Of a DNA stretch of 64,000 nt, positions 45,981 to 58,500 are shown piece after piece. The notes beneath the pieces are model-generated. The model was given only the letters and a program-made list of their open reading frames with translations, searched no databases and had not been told where the DNA came from. Origin of the DNA: Siphonodentalium dalli (taxonomy: Eukaryota > Mollusca > Scaphopoda > Gadilida > Siphonodentaliidae); assembly GCA_032622095.1 (NCBI GenBank), contig CP136063.1:13991814-14055813 (forward strand), read 5' to 3'. Made by a program: the position numbers and the translations under genes. The number at the start of each line of letters is the position of its first letter. The first letter of the stretch is position 1.

Positions 45981-46689
45981 TGTGATGTGATGAGCATTGA
46001 ATACTGCATGCACCTGCATAGTCTGTACATACAATGTACATGTCCCTGAATTTATATACATGTACACAGCTGAATTGTAATATAACATGCGGTCATTGTG
46101 TCATATATCGAGAATGATATATATATATCTCGCTTTGATTAGTCAGTTTAAACACTACTAATACAGTGCGCGCAATATAAGAGAAAAGCCATCCAGTATA
46201 TTTACTAAGAATGTGGATGATTCTAGATTCACGGTGGATATCCATATCAGACTTTCAGTTGTGGGGGGGGTAAATTTTGACAATAACTTTATACCGATAT
46301 ATGGAACATAATTTTACATGTGTTATATTGGTTCCAGTTTTACCATGTTAATAGTACATGAGATAATTACTTTATTTTCAGGACAGTCAATGCCAGTCCT
46401 ACTAGTATATGCATGTTGGATTTCAGGATCAATATATGAATAAATGGGTGAATTATTATGAAGCTTGTCCAAAGGTATGTACATTTTTTAATCTATACGA
46501 GTTGATTCGAGTAGTTGTTTTGGGCAAGTTTGTCAGTTGGGAGGGAGTTGGTTGCAGTGAAGTGATTTATCAATGAAGTTACCCTTTGGGTAAGAACATA
46601 GATAGTAAATTCATGTATGAAGTTCTGTCAAGCGCGCGTGTAGCATGGGGTCTAATATAAATAGGTTCTAAATAAACTGGAACCTCATT
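45981..46689. other. No gene recognised
   Basis: Unique AT-rich sequence with a G-run near 46263. No convincing open frame. Confidence 0.45.
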
Positions 46690-47091
46690 AATGAACAATT
46701 TTCTTGACTGAAAACTTGACACTGACATAAATATTTGCTCTGACCCCCCCCCCCCCCCCCCCCCCCCCCCCGCCCAATGAAATAAATGTTATCCTGGTGA
46801 CCGAGCACTGAACAACATTAGTGGACATGAATGCTTTGACGGTGTAAATAAATTGGTTGATACTGACATAAATGTTTGTTCTTACATCCCCTCAACATTA
46901 GTCGATGTGACCACTTTCATGCCCCCCCCCCCAAATAAATTTTATTCTGACCCCCCCCCCCAATTAATTATTTCTGGTGACCGAACAATTTCAGCGGACA
47001 TGAGCCACACGACGCTTTAACGTATCAACAAATTGGTTGATAATGACTTGAACACATGTATATGTTCTGACAACCACCCGACTATCGTGGT

Positions 47092-47135
47092 TAGTCCAAG
47101 TCTTCTCGTACTAAATCCAACTAAGACTTGGACTA
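47092..47135. mobile_element. 44-bp remnant of a Mutator-like hairpin element
   Basis: TAGTCCAAGTCTTCTCGTAC ... AAGACTTGGACTA, the two terminal segments of the 61183-62557 family brought together by internal deletion. The flanks carry similar TATCGTGGT / GTCGTGGT words. Confidence 0.75.
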
Positions 47136-47441
47136 ACTATGTCGTGGTGAGAAGTAAATTTTATCCTCATTTGTGGTGAATAATAAACACCCCACCCATT
47201 ACAGGTGAGAAATCAATTTTATCCTGATGACCGAACAACATTAGTCGATCGATGTGACCACTTTCATGCCCCCCCCCAATAAACTTTATTCTGATTCCCC
47301 CCCCCCCCCCCCCAATTAATTATTTCTGGTGACCGAACAATTTTAGCGGACATGGGTGATCTGACCGCTTTGACGTATCAATAAATTGGTTGATAATGAC
47401 TTCAATATATGTATATGTTCTGACACCCCCACTCTCGTGGT

Positions 47442-47552
47442 TAGTCCAAGTCTTCGTGTACTAAATCCAGCTAAGATATTGGGATGGCTAGACGATGGCA
47501 TGTAGCCATCCCGAATATCTTAGCTGGTTTTAGTACGAGAAGACTTGGACTA
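47442..47552. mobile_element. 111-bp miniature Mutator-like hairpin element
   Basis: Arms TAGTCCAAGTCTTC ... AGCTAAGATATTGGGATGGC and the complement, with a short central loop. It is the terminal repeat of the 1.4-kb element at 61183-62557 reduced to a hairpin. Flanking 9-mers TCTCGTGGT (47433-47441) and TGTCGTGGT (47553-47561) differ at one base, consistent with a 9-bp target duplication. Confidence 0.85.
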
Positions 47553-48488
47553 TGTCGTGGTGATCAGTAAATGTTATCGAGAACGAATTATTTGACGATA
47601 TCAATAAATTGGTTGATAATGCAGCTGGGTAATGGCATAAATATTTGTTCTGGCACCCCCCCAAATAAATATTATGCTGGTGACAGAACAACCTTAGTAG
47701 ACATGAGTCATTTGACCGATTTGTGTACCGTTGTCAATAGATTTGTTGATAATGGCATAAATGTTTTGAGAAATAAATTTTTTCCTGGAGACCAAACCAC
47801 AATGGACATGGCCAATTAATTGACAGTATCAATAAATTGGTTGATAATGCCATAAATAATTGTTCTCACTCCCCTCAATAAATTTTATCCTGGTGACCGA
47901 ACAAACTTAGTTCGAGTGCCCGCTTTGACTATTAATAAATTGGTTGCTATTATGACATAAATATTTGGACATAACTCACATGACCGCTTTGATGTATCAA
48001 TAAAATGGTTGATAGTGACATAAATGTGGTGAGAAGTACATTTTATCCTGGAGACCCAACCACATTAATGGACTTGGCAATTTATTTGACGGTCAATAAA
48101 TTGGTCGATAATGATATTTGTCCCCCACACCCAACTAAATTTTATCCTGGTGACCTTATATGACATGACCACTTTGATGGTAACAATAAACTGGTTGATA
48201 TTGACATAAATATTTGTTCTGACATCCCCCACTGTTATAGGGAGATATAAATTTTATCCTGGTGCCCGAAGCACATTAATGAACTTGAGCGATTTGACAG
48301 TTTCCATAAATTGATTGATACTGACATAGATATTTGTTCTCACTCCTCCTCCCTGTATCGGTGCGAAGTAAATTTTATCCTGGAGACAGAACTACAATTA
48401 GGAATATGACTGATTTGACTGAATCAATAATTGGTTAAATTTACATAATAATTCTGACCGCTTCCCCTGGTATAGGAATTTATTTAAA

Positions 48489-48914
48489 ATGTCACCCCAT
48501 GAAGGATCCATGCACAACATCCCTAATTCCATGGTCATATATTATTTAGGGAAATATCATGTTATTCTTTCTAAAAATACGAAGTGTGGTGTTCAGCATG
48601 GCTCATTTATTAATTTTGCCCTACCCGATATGTACACACTAATGACACTATGTAATAGAGTACTACTACATGTACATGTAACTGAGCTGGAACACAACAA
48701 TCACAAAGCAAACATGTATTACATACAATTGTACATTTCAGATTCAGCATTAAGCGTCATTGAGTATCCACTGGCAAGATTCAACATACATGTACATTAT
48801 CTGGAGATGTCATCTGGATCATGTGAACTGGACAATTCAATACACGCCGCACGAAAATACAAGGATTCCCGGGGGCGGGTGGCCACCATGGCTCTGGCTA
48901 CGCAGCCGATTTAG
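48489..48914 (+). other. Unrecognised 141-codon open frame
   Basis: Starts MSPHEGSMHN and ends in the first unit of the duplication at 48849. It is the longest unexplained plus-strand frame outside the repeats, has no low-complexity bias, but shows no domain, signal peptide or membrane span that I recognise. Its last 25 codons come from duplicated sequence. It could be chance. Confidence 0.2.
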
Positions 48915-49110
48915 TAGCGAAAAGAGCTATTTTGACACCACATGCACGACTTCAGCCCAATTTTCGAACATTTGAAAGGGGCTGCATGGTCGCATCCCTT
49001 TCCTATAGATGCCCGCTGGGTGGCACCGCACGAAAATACAAGGATTCCCGGGTGGCCACCGGGGCTCTGGCTACGCAGCCGATTTAGTAACGAAAAGTGC
49101 AATTTTAAGA
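48849..49110 (+). repeat. ~180-bp-spaced direct duplication
   Basis: CACGAAAATACAAGGATTCC followed by GGGTGGCCACC, GGCTCTGGCTACGCAGCCGA and TTTAGTA occurs at about 48850-48920 and again at about 49030-49095. Confidence 0.85.
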
Positions 49111-49124
49111 GAATACTGTTTGAA

Positions 49125-49295
49125 AGCCAAAATTTCGAGATAAAAAGTCAAAATTTTGACTTTAAAAATCAAAATTTTGACTTTAAAAGTCAAAATATTG
49201 AGATAAAAAGTCAAAATTTTGACTTTTTTATCTCAATATTTTGACTTTTAAACTCAAAAGTTTGAGATAAAAAGTCAAAATTTTGACTTTATTTT
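49125..49295. repeat. Array of AAAGTCAAAATTTTGACTTT palindromes
   Basis: The 20-bp perfect palindrome or close variants recur about six times, alternating with GAGATAAAAAGTC, TCAATATTTTGAC and CAAAAGTTTGAGA. The region can fold in many ways on itself. The mirror TTTTTTATCTCAATATTTTG links two halves as an inverted repeat. Confidence 0.85.
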
Positions 49296-49439
49296 TTTTT
49301 TACCATGTCCCGAATACGCTTCCGTAAAATAAGCATACCAGTATGCTTTTTATTTTTTAGACTTTAAGTTTGAGACTTTACTTTGTAAAGTTTGAGCTAT
49401 TGCCATGGCTTTGTTGTCCGTGTGTGTGCGTGATTCGTC

Positions 49440-50520
49440 AACAACACAGGCTACAGGTCGTGCCTTTGGTCGGATCATTATGAAATTTGACGTAGCTATT
49501 GACATCAACATTTAGACCGGAACGATTCATTTTGGGGTCATTCGGGAAAAAATATGGCTGTACTGTACAGGTTGTACTGTTTGTCTGATCATCATGAAAT
49601 TCGTCATGGATGTTAATATTGACATGTACGGTAGATGAGAACGAGTAATTTTGGGGATCATTCGGCCAAAAAACATGGCCACCAGCAGCCGTCTTGAATT
49701 TTACTCTTTGCATGACTAAATCTTTTGGCATGTGTTACAGGTCGTACCTTTGGTCGGATCATCATAAAATTTGTCATGGATGTTAACAATGACATGTAGA
49801 TGGGAAAGAGTCATTTTGGGGCCATTCACTCGAAAATGATGGTCGCCAGCAGCCATCTTGGATTGTACTCTTTGCATGACTAAATCATTTAGCATGGGCT
49901 ACAGGTCGTGGCCTTTAGTCTGATCATCATGAAATTTGCCATGGCTGTTGAAATTGAAATGTAGATGGGAACGAGTCATTTTGGGGACATTCGGACAAGA
50001 AACATGGCTGCCAGCGGCAATTTTGGATATCAAAATTCAATCCATTACTAGTAGCACAGCTACAGGTCGTACTGTTCATCTCATCATCATGAAATTAGTC
50101 ATGGATGTTAATATTGACATGTCGATGGGAACGAGTAATTTTGGGGTCATTCGACTAAAAAACATGGCCGCCGGCAGCCATCTTGGATTTTACTCTTTGC
50201 ATGACTAAATCCTTTGGCATGGCCTACAATGTACAGGTTGTACCTTTGGTCGGATATCATAATATTTGTCTTTGCTGTTAACAATGACATGTAGATGGGA
50301 ATAAGTCATTTTGGGGTCGTTTGGCCAAAAAAAAAAAAAAACGCCAAGAGCCATCTTGGATCTTAATCTTTGTATGACTAAATTCTTTAGCAGGGCTACA
50401 GCCTACATGTCGTGCCTTTAGTCTGATCATCATGAAATTTATCATGGCTGTTGGAATTGGAATGTACCGGTATATGGGAACGAGTCATTTTCGGGTCATT
50501 CAGCTGCCAGAATTGTGTTT
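49440..50520 (+). repeat. ~165-bp tandem repeat, about seven units
   Basis: Units start at the word CTACAGGTCGTACCTTTGGT or variants near 49450, 49567, 49737, 49902, 50063, 50234 and 50405 and share CGGATCATCATGAAATTTG, GACATGTAGATGGGAACGAG, TCATTTTGGGGTCATTCG and GCAGCCATCTTGGATTTTAC. Frames differ between units; non-coding. Confidence 0.88.
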
Positions 50521-51079
50521 ATGCTGATCCTAGCTTGGTAGTGCCAAGGGAAATCACTCTACTAATTTGTATTTGGTGTATTGTAACCATATCACCCATT
50601 TTTAAATATATATATATATCGATATATATCACCCATTTTTCGGCCGAAGTGGCCATTAATGACCCAGCGCTTGTTTCGGCCAATTTCCGTTTATTTTCTG
50701 ACTTTGCCTATTTTCTGACTTCGCCTATATTTGCCTAATTCGGAATTTCGGACTTTGCCTATTTTCGAGGCATTTTTGAATTTGTTTCCAAAAAGTTTTT
50801 TTCACATGAAATTTTGCCTCGCCCTACTTAAGACGTTGCCATGGTCATTTGCCACGTTTTCCCAATTTTTTTGAATAAGGAATAAGGAATAAATAACGAG
50901 ATTCACGCTGCTATTTTTTATTCATTTTCTAATGAACATTACAATTAACTGAAAACAAACTGATAATGCTTGCCAGACTTTCAGAAACACAGTTTAAGTA
51001 ACTGTTTTAGTGCCGATCACAAACCCTGTGTACCTTTTAGCACATTTTAAAATCATGTGTACCATTCAGCACATTCTTT
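50521..51079. other. No gene; low-complexity CTATTTTC phrases
   Basis: A TATATATCGATATATA run at about 50595-50625 and repeated GACTTTGCCTATTTTC-like phrases at 50695-50770. Otherwise unique up to the minisatellite. Confidence 0.5.
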
Positions 51080-52445
51080 GATAAGAGTGATCCCCTTCAC
51101 CATTACTATTCATGAAATTGACCCCCTTCACCATTACTGTTCCCTAGATATTCTATGATGAGAGTGACCCCCTTCACCATAACTATTCCCTAGATATTCT
51201 ATGATGAGAGTGACCCCCTTCACCATTATTATTCCCTAGATATTCTATGATGAGAGTGACCCACTTCACCATTACTATTCCCTAGTGACAACCTTCACCA
51301 TTACTTCCCTAGTGGCCCCCTTCACCATTATTATTCCCTAGATATTCTATGATGAGAGTGACCCACTTCACCATTACTATTCCCTAGTGACAACCTTCAC
51401 CATTACTTCCCTAGTGGCCCCCTTCACCATTACTATAATAGTGACCCCCTTCACCATTACTATTCATGAGAGTGACCCCTTCACCATTACTATTCATGAG
51501 AGTTACCCCCTTCACCATTACTATAAGAGTGACCCCCTTCACCATTACTATTCCCTGTTGACCCCCTTCACCATTACTATTCATGAGAGTGACCCCCTTC
51601 ACCATTACAATCCCCTAGTGACCCCTTCACCATTACTATAAGAGTGACCCCCTTCACCATTACTATTCCCTAGTGACCCCCTTCACCATTACTATTCCCT
51701 AGATATTCTATACTGAGAGTGACCCCCTTCACCATTACTATTCCCTAGTGACCCCCTTCACCATTACTATTCCCTAGTGACCCCCTTCACCATTACTATT
51801 CCCTAGATATTCTATACTGAGAGTGACCCCATTCACCATTACTATTCCCTAGATATTCTATACTGAGAGTGACCCCCTTCACCATTACTATTCCCTAGAT
51901 ATTCTATACTGAGAGTGACCCCCTTCACCATTACTATTCCCTAGATATTCTATGATGAGAGTGACCCCATTCACCAGTACTATTCCCTAGATATTCTATG
52001 ATGAGAGAGACCCCCTTCACCATTACTATTCCCTAGATATTCTATAATATAGTGAGCAACAGTGACCCCCTTCACCATTACTATTCCCTAGATATTCAAT
52101 ACTGAGAGTGACCCCCTTCACCATTACTATTCCCTAGATATTCTATACTGAGAGTGACCCCATTCACCATTACTATTTCCTAGATATTCTATACTGAGAG
52201 TGACCCCCTTCATCATTACTATTCTCTAGATATTCTATGATGAGAGTGACCCCATTCGCCAGTACTATTCCCTAGATATTATATGATGAGAGTGACCCCC
52301 TTCACCATTACTATTCCCTAGATATTCTATAATATACTGAGCAACAGTGACCACCTTCGCCATTACTATTCCCTAGATATTCTATGATGAGAGTGACCCC
52401 TTCACCATTACTATTCCCTAGATATTCTATAATATACTGAGCAAC
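51080..52445 (+). repeat. 29/46-bp minisatellite, block 1
   Basis: Short unit GTGACCCCCTTCACCATTAC + TATTCCCTA (29 bp); long unit adds GATATTCTATGATGAGA (46 bp). Short units dominate at 51270-51780, long ones at 51780-52430. A variant ends TATTCATGAGA. Frames across it are fortuitous. Confidence 0.95.
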
Positions 52446-52699
52446 AGTGACTAACTTGTAATTTATTTGCGCAGTCTCATGTATGGAGCCGAAAAGTATA
52501 TTTCCAATGGTCAAGTGTAGTATGCCCAGTTTAGATATACTATCTATGCTTTTTAATCTTTCACAAATGAAGAAAAAATATTCGAAGAAAATGTGAATGC
52601 TTTACCGCATTCTCACATTAGTAATGCCGATTTTATGTATGAACTTTTCTCGTGTATTTTTAGAACACATGATTTGGTGAAATATTTCTCACAAATATC
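52446..52699 (+). repeat. Duplicated spacer, copy 1
   Basis: Follows CTGAGCAACAGTGACTAACT. Nearly identical to 55290-55555 (shared GCGCAGTCTCATGTATGGAG and CGAAAAGTATATTTCCAATG). It joins the 29/46-bp minisatellite to the 90-bp satellite in both blocks. No open frame. Confidence 0.9.
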
Positions 52700-53272
52700 T
52701 CCGTTAGACAGATGATTGTCAATGTTAATTATCATATGGTCAGCCATAGTTCTGAATTAATCAAATGTTTTGCTATATATAATGCGATCCTGTATGGATT
52801 TAATGCTATCAGTGTTAATTATCATATGGTCAGCCATAGTTCTGTGTGGATTTAATGCTATCAGTGTTAATTATCATATGATCAGCCATAGTTCTGTATG
52901 GGTTTAATGCTATCAGTGTTAATTATCATATGGTCAGCCATATTTCTGAAATAATCGAATGCTTTGCTGTATATAATGCGATCCTGTATGGGTTTAATGC
53001 TATCAGCGTTAATTATCATATGGTCAGCCATATTTCTGAAATAATCAAATGCTTTGCTGTATATAATGCGATCCTGTATGGGTTTAATGCTATCAGTGTT
53101 AATTATCATACGATCAGCCATAGTTTGAAATAATCAAATGCTTTGCTGTATATAATGCAATCCTGTATGGATTTAATGCTATCAGTGTTAATTATCATAT
53201 GGTCAGCCATAGTTCTGAAATAATCAAATGCTTTGGTGTATATAATGCGATCCTGTATGGATTTAATGCTAT
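52700..53272 (+). repeat. 90-bp satellite, block 1
   Basis: About six and a half units marked by GTTAATTATCATATGGTCAG, GAAATAATCAAATGCTTTGC and GATCCTGTATGGATTTAATG; two shortened units of about 57 bp lack the middle third. On the minus strand the period of 90 gives open 30-residue repeats (MADHMIINTDSIKPIQDRII...). It breaks off inside a unit where the minisatellite resumes (53272). Confidence 0.92.
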
Positions 53273-55285
53273 CACTATTCCCTAGTGACCCCCTTCACTA
53301 TTACTATTCCCCAGTGACCCCCTTCACCATTACTATGCTTGAGGGTGACCCCCGTCACCATTACTATTCATGCGAGTGACCTCATTCACCATTACTATTC
53401 CCTAGTGACCCCTTCACCATTACTATAAGAGTGACCCCCTTCACCATTACTATTCCCTAGTGACCCCCTTCACCATTAATATTCCCTAGTGACCCCTTCG
53501 CCATTACTATAAGAGTTACCCCCTTCACCATTACTATTCCCTAGTGACCCCCTTCACCATTACTATTCCCGAGTGACCCCTTCACCATTACTATTCCCGA
53601 GTGACCCGCTTCACCATTAATATTCCATAGTGACCCCTTCACCATTACTATTCCCTAGTGACCCCCCTTCACCATTAATATTCCCTAGTGACCCCTTCGC
53701 CATTACTATAAGAGTTACCCCCTTCACCATTACTATTCCCTAGTGACCCCCTTCACCATTACTATTCATGAGTGACCCCTTCACCATTACTATTCCCGAG
53801 TGACCCGCTTCACCATTAATATTCCATAGTGACCCCTTCACCATTACTATTCCCTAGTGACCCCTTGACCATTACTATAAGAGTGACCCCCTTCACCATT
53901 ACTATTCCCTATTGACCCCCTTCGCCATTACTATTCCCTAGTGACCCCTTCACCATTACTATTCATGAGAGTGACACACTTCACCATTACTATTCCCTAG
54001 TGACCCCCTTGACCATTACTATAAGAGTGACCCCTTCACATTACTATTCCCTAGTGACCCCCTTCACCACTACTATTCCCTAGTGACCCCCTTCACCATT
54101 ACTATTCATGAGAGTGACCCCCTTCACCATTACTATTCCCTAGTGACCGCCTTCACCATTACTATTCATGAGTGACCCCTGCACCATTACTATTCATGAG
54201 AGTGACCCCCTACATCATTACTATTCCCTAGTGACCCCTTCACCATTACTATAATAGTGACCCCCTTCACCATTACTATTCATGAGAGTGACCCCCTACA
54301 TCATTACTATTCCCTAGTGACCCCTTCACCATTACTATAATAGTGACCCCCTTCACCATTACTATTCCCTACTGACCCCATTCACCATTACTATTCCCTA
54401 GTGACCCTCTTCACCATTACTGTAAGAGTGATCCCTTCACCATTACTATTCCCTAGTGACCCTCTTCACCATTACTGTAAGAGTGATCCCTTCACCATTA
54501 CTATTCCCTAGTGACCCTCTTCACAATTACTGTAAGAGTGACCCCTTTCACCATTACTGTAAGAGTGACCCCCTTCACCATTACTATTCCCTAGTGACCC
54601 CCTTCACCATTACTATTCCCTAGTGACCCCCTGCACCATTATTACCCCCTAGTGACCCCCTTCACCATTACTATTCATGAGAGTGACCCCCTTCACCATT
54701 ACTATTCCCCAGTGACCCCCTTCACCATTACTATTCATGAGAGTGACCCCCTCACCATTACTATTCATGAGAGTGACCCTCTTCACCATTACTATTCCCT
54801 AGTGATCCTTTTCACCATTACTATTCCCTAGTGACCCCCTTCACCATTACTATACATGAGAGTGACCCCCGTCACCATTACTATTCCCAAGATATTCTAT
54901 ACTGAGAGTGACCCCCTTCACCATTACTATTCCCTAGATATTCTATGATGAGAGTGACCCCCTTCACCATTACTATTACCTAGATATTCTATGATGAGAG
55001 TGACCCCCTTCACCATTACTATTCCCTAAATATTATATAATATACTGAGCAACAGTGACCCCCTTCATCATTACTATTCCCTAGATATTCTATTATGAGA
55101 GTGACCCCCTTCACCATTACTATTCCCTAGATATTCTATGATGAGGGTGACCCCCTTCACCATTACTATTAATTAGATATTCTATACTGAGAGTGACCCT
55201 CTTCACCATTACTATTCCCTAGATATTCTATGATGAGAGTGACCCCCTTCACCATTACTATTCCCTAGATATTCTATAATATACT
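53273..55285 (+). repeat. 29/46-bp minisatellite, block 2
   Basis: Same units as block 1: mostly 29-31-bp forms up to about 54880, then 46-bp forms to 55285. The order short-then-long repeats that of block 1, supporting a block duplication. Confidence 0.95.
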
Positions 55286-55592
55286 GAGCAACAGTGACTA
55301 ACTTGTAATTTATTTGCGCAGTCTCATGTATGGAGCCGAAAAGTATATTTCCAATGGTCAAGTGTAGTATGCCCAGTTTAGATATACTATCTATGATTTT
55401 TAATCTTTCACAAATGAAGAAAAAATATTCTAAGAAAATGTGAATGCTTTACCGCATTCTCACATTAGTAATGCCGATTTTATGTATGAACTTTTCTTGT
55501 GTATTTATAGAACACATGATTTGGTGAAATATTTCTCACAAATATCTCCGTTAGACAGACGATTGTCAGTGTTAATTATCATATGGTCAGCC
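55286..55592 (+). repeat. Duplicated spacer, copy 2, and start of satellite
   Basis: Second copy of the 52446-52699 spacer, followed by the first bases of the 90-bp satellite (GTTAATTATCATATGGTCAG), cut at 55592 by the D foldback element. Confidence 0.9.
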
Positions 55593-58500
55593 ATATAGTC
55601 GGGGAGCCAATAAGGTCCACCTGCACCCCCCCCCGATGATTACAAATAACCTTATTTTTATTGTTCCCTATGGTATCCAGATAAAGAATCCGGATTTCAC
55701 CGAAAAATAAAGGTGGCCCTACTAGGTGCTAGAGCCATTTGAATCCAAGATGGCCGCCATCTCCTCTAATTCCGACCAGCTGTATTTAATCGTTGTAATA
55801 GATCGGTTGTTAGCAAAAGACACAGACAAAATGTATGCCATTTTGTTGGTATGATGTCCTTCTTCAAAATGACGGCAAATAATTTCGAAAAAAAATCAAA
55901 ATGGCCGCCGAAAAATGACGTCATATGAACGAAAATAGGAAATTTAATTAATATTTCACCATATCTTCCATTTTTCTTCACATTAATCATTAGTAAATGG
56001 CAATGTTTTGGAGACAACCATCAAGCGTGATATTATAGCGTCATTTTAAGACATTTGCCATTGACGAGGGTTCCGTAATAGATACATAAAGAGGATTTGA
56101 AAAAGAGGGGTGAAATTTTCTATTTTTTTTGCAAGACGATTTTGATAGTCATTTTAACGACAAACCACACAGACTGTTAATAGAATGTCAACAACTATGT
56201 GCTTTATTTTATAGGACGGATGTTTTACTTCAATGGGAATGAAATTGGTGTAGAAAATTTCCAAAATGGCCGCCGAAAATATGAAAAATGGTATATATTG
56301 CCCCAGGGTGTCCTGCAATGGCTTAAAATTTGTGATTGATATATCAAATTGGCTAATCTGTATTATATACATTGAATACTAACATGTCTGAAGCACCATG
56401 GATCATTGTTTCTATTGTCACCACTGACATCACCAGAAATATTGGATTTTTCTCTCACAAACTTGACATAAATATCGGCAAAAATTCACTTTTCAGGGTT
56501 GGACAATTGTTTTAAGTAAAATGCAACTATCATTGGTATCAAAGGTATTTATTGTTTTTGGTCAATCTTAAATGTGTCACACTACGGTGTTTATAGACCA
56601 AATTGCTCAAGATGGCTTCCAAAATGGCAACCAAATTTGTAAAAAGTTAATTTTTTACATATATCCCGAACATTATTCTCTGCGTTATCCGACAAGTAGC
56701 AAACTGTGACTCACTTGATTATTATACGTGTTAGTTAATTAACTGACAACTACGTTCTATTCTGTTTGTCCCAGTTCCGTATGGGGCATGACAAATTCAT
56801 TTTAAAGTTGCAGTATGGAATTTTGCGGAGAACCTCTTTTGCGATTCTGGCCATATTATTGAAAGGAAATGGGCAGAACTTTGAGACGGACCTGAGATGA
56901 ACCATAATATGTGGCTATTCTGGCCCATTATGATAAAAAGTGATCAACTGGATAAAAATTGGATGCCAAGATGGCAGCCAAGGAGTTACTATATGATCAT
57001 AGGTGATGTGAATAGGTATATAAGGAGTTACTGTATGGTCATGAATGATGTGAATAGGTATACAAGGAGTGACTATATGGTTATGAGTGGGGTGTCCATG
57101 GTGAGATGCATTGGAATATAAGGAGTGGCTGTATGGGCATGTGTGAGGTGAATCGGTATACATGTAGTGACTGTACGGTGTTTTGTTGTGTGTGGCCGAT
57201 GTGACCGTATGGGCATTGCTGTGGTGTATAGGTATAACGCGAGTAGCTACATGGTCATCCGTGTGTTGTTTGTGTATATATGGAGTGACTGTAAGGTCGT
57301 GGTGGGATGTATATGTGTACCGTGTGTGGCTGTATTGTGACATGTGGGTGTATATGTATATTTGGGCTGTCTGTATGATCATGGATGGAGTGCGTATATA
57401 AATAGGGAGTGATTTTATGGTTATGGGTAATGTGTATAGGTGCACATGGTATGCATGTACGGTCAAGATTGAAGTTATATGCATACCTGGATGGTCATTG
57501 ACGAGCGTGTGGCTATATAGGGAGTGCCCTTTTGGTAACGGGTGGGTCGTATATTTATATATGTCGTGGATGTATTATCATCGGTGGTGTATAGGGTGTA
57601 GATGAATGATCATGGATGGCGTGTATGAGTATACAGTGAGTTGCTGAATTGTCATGTGTGAGGTGTATATGTAAGTATGAAACTTATGAGTGGTCGTGTG
57701 TGCGGGTATTGGTATATTTGGAAGGGCTCACCATTGGTGAGGTGTATATGTATATCTGGATTGACTCTATGGTCATGGGTATGGCGAATAGATATGCATG
57801 TAGTGGCTGTTTGGTCCATGTTGAGGTGAATAGGTATACAATGAGTGACTATATGATCGTGAATGTAATGAATATGTATACATAGAGTGACTATATGGTC
57901 AGGTGTAGGAGTATACCTGGTGTTCATGCATGGTGACTCATGGCTGTATCGTCATGTGTGGCATGTACCGGTATAACCAAATATGGCTGTATGGTCACGT
58001 GTGCGTGTATAGTGACTATATTGTCATTTGTGTGGTGTTTATGTACATATGAGGTCATGGGTGGGTTGTACATGTATAATTTGGGTGGCTATACAATGAC
58101 TCAAGGATATGTTAATCAATAGAGATGTCATGTCAAAGAGTTCTCCACCTTGATAGTGTTTGTGTATGGGGGAACGTTAAACGTGAAAAGCGATAGCCAC
58201 CCATTACCACAAAGTCATTCCATATATACATAAACACCACATACATAACAATATAGTGACCAACTGTATAAACGTACACCTGACCCATGACCGTGGATGG
58301 CCATACAGCCATGAGTCACAATGCAGGCACACCGGGTATAATCCTAAACATGACCCATAACCATAGAGTCACTCCTTGTATACCCATTCACCTCACCATT
58401 GGCCATATGGTCATCCCATGTATACCTATTCTCCACACACACACAAGGTCAAATAGACATTCAATATATACATCAACACCACAACAATGACCATAGAGTC

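Larger units (their letters stand above)
46690..48475 (+). repeat. Degenerate ~100-130-bp tandem array with C-runs
   Basis: About 14 diverged units marked by AATAAATTGGTTGATAATGA, then CATAAATATTTGTTCTGACA, then a C-run, then AAATTTTATCCTGGTGACCG. Anchor positions of the TTGGTTGATA word include 46853, 47034, 47386, 47607, 47833, 47938, 48008 and 48190. Irregular spacing reflects deletions, variable C-runs (30 C near 46743) and two small transposon insertions. Confidence 0.8.

Noticed and set aside
52930-53133. Small secreted or membrane peptide in the satellite
   Set aside because: The frame is the reverse reading of the 90-bp satellite and repeats with it.
56915-57484. 189-codon His/Thr-rich protein on the minus strand
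   Set aside because: It is the 42-bp minisatellite of the D element read through; start and end are arbitrary and other arms do not keep the same frame.
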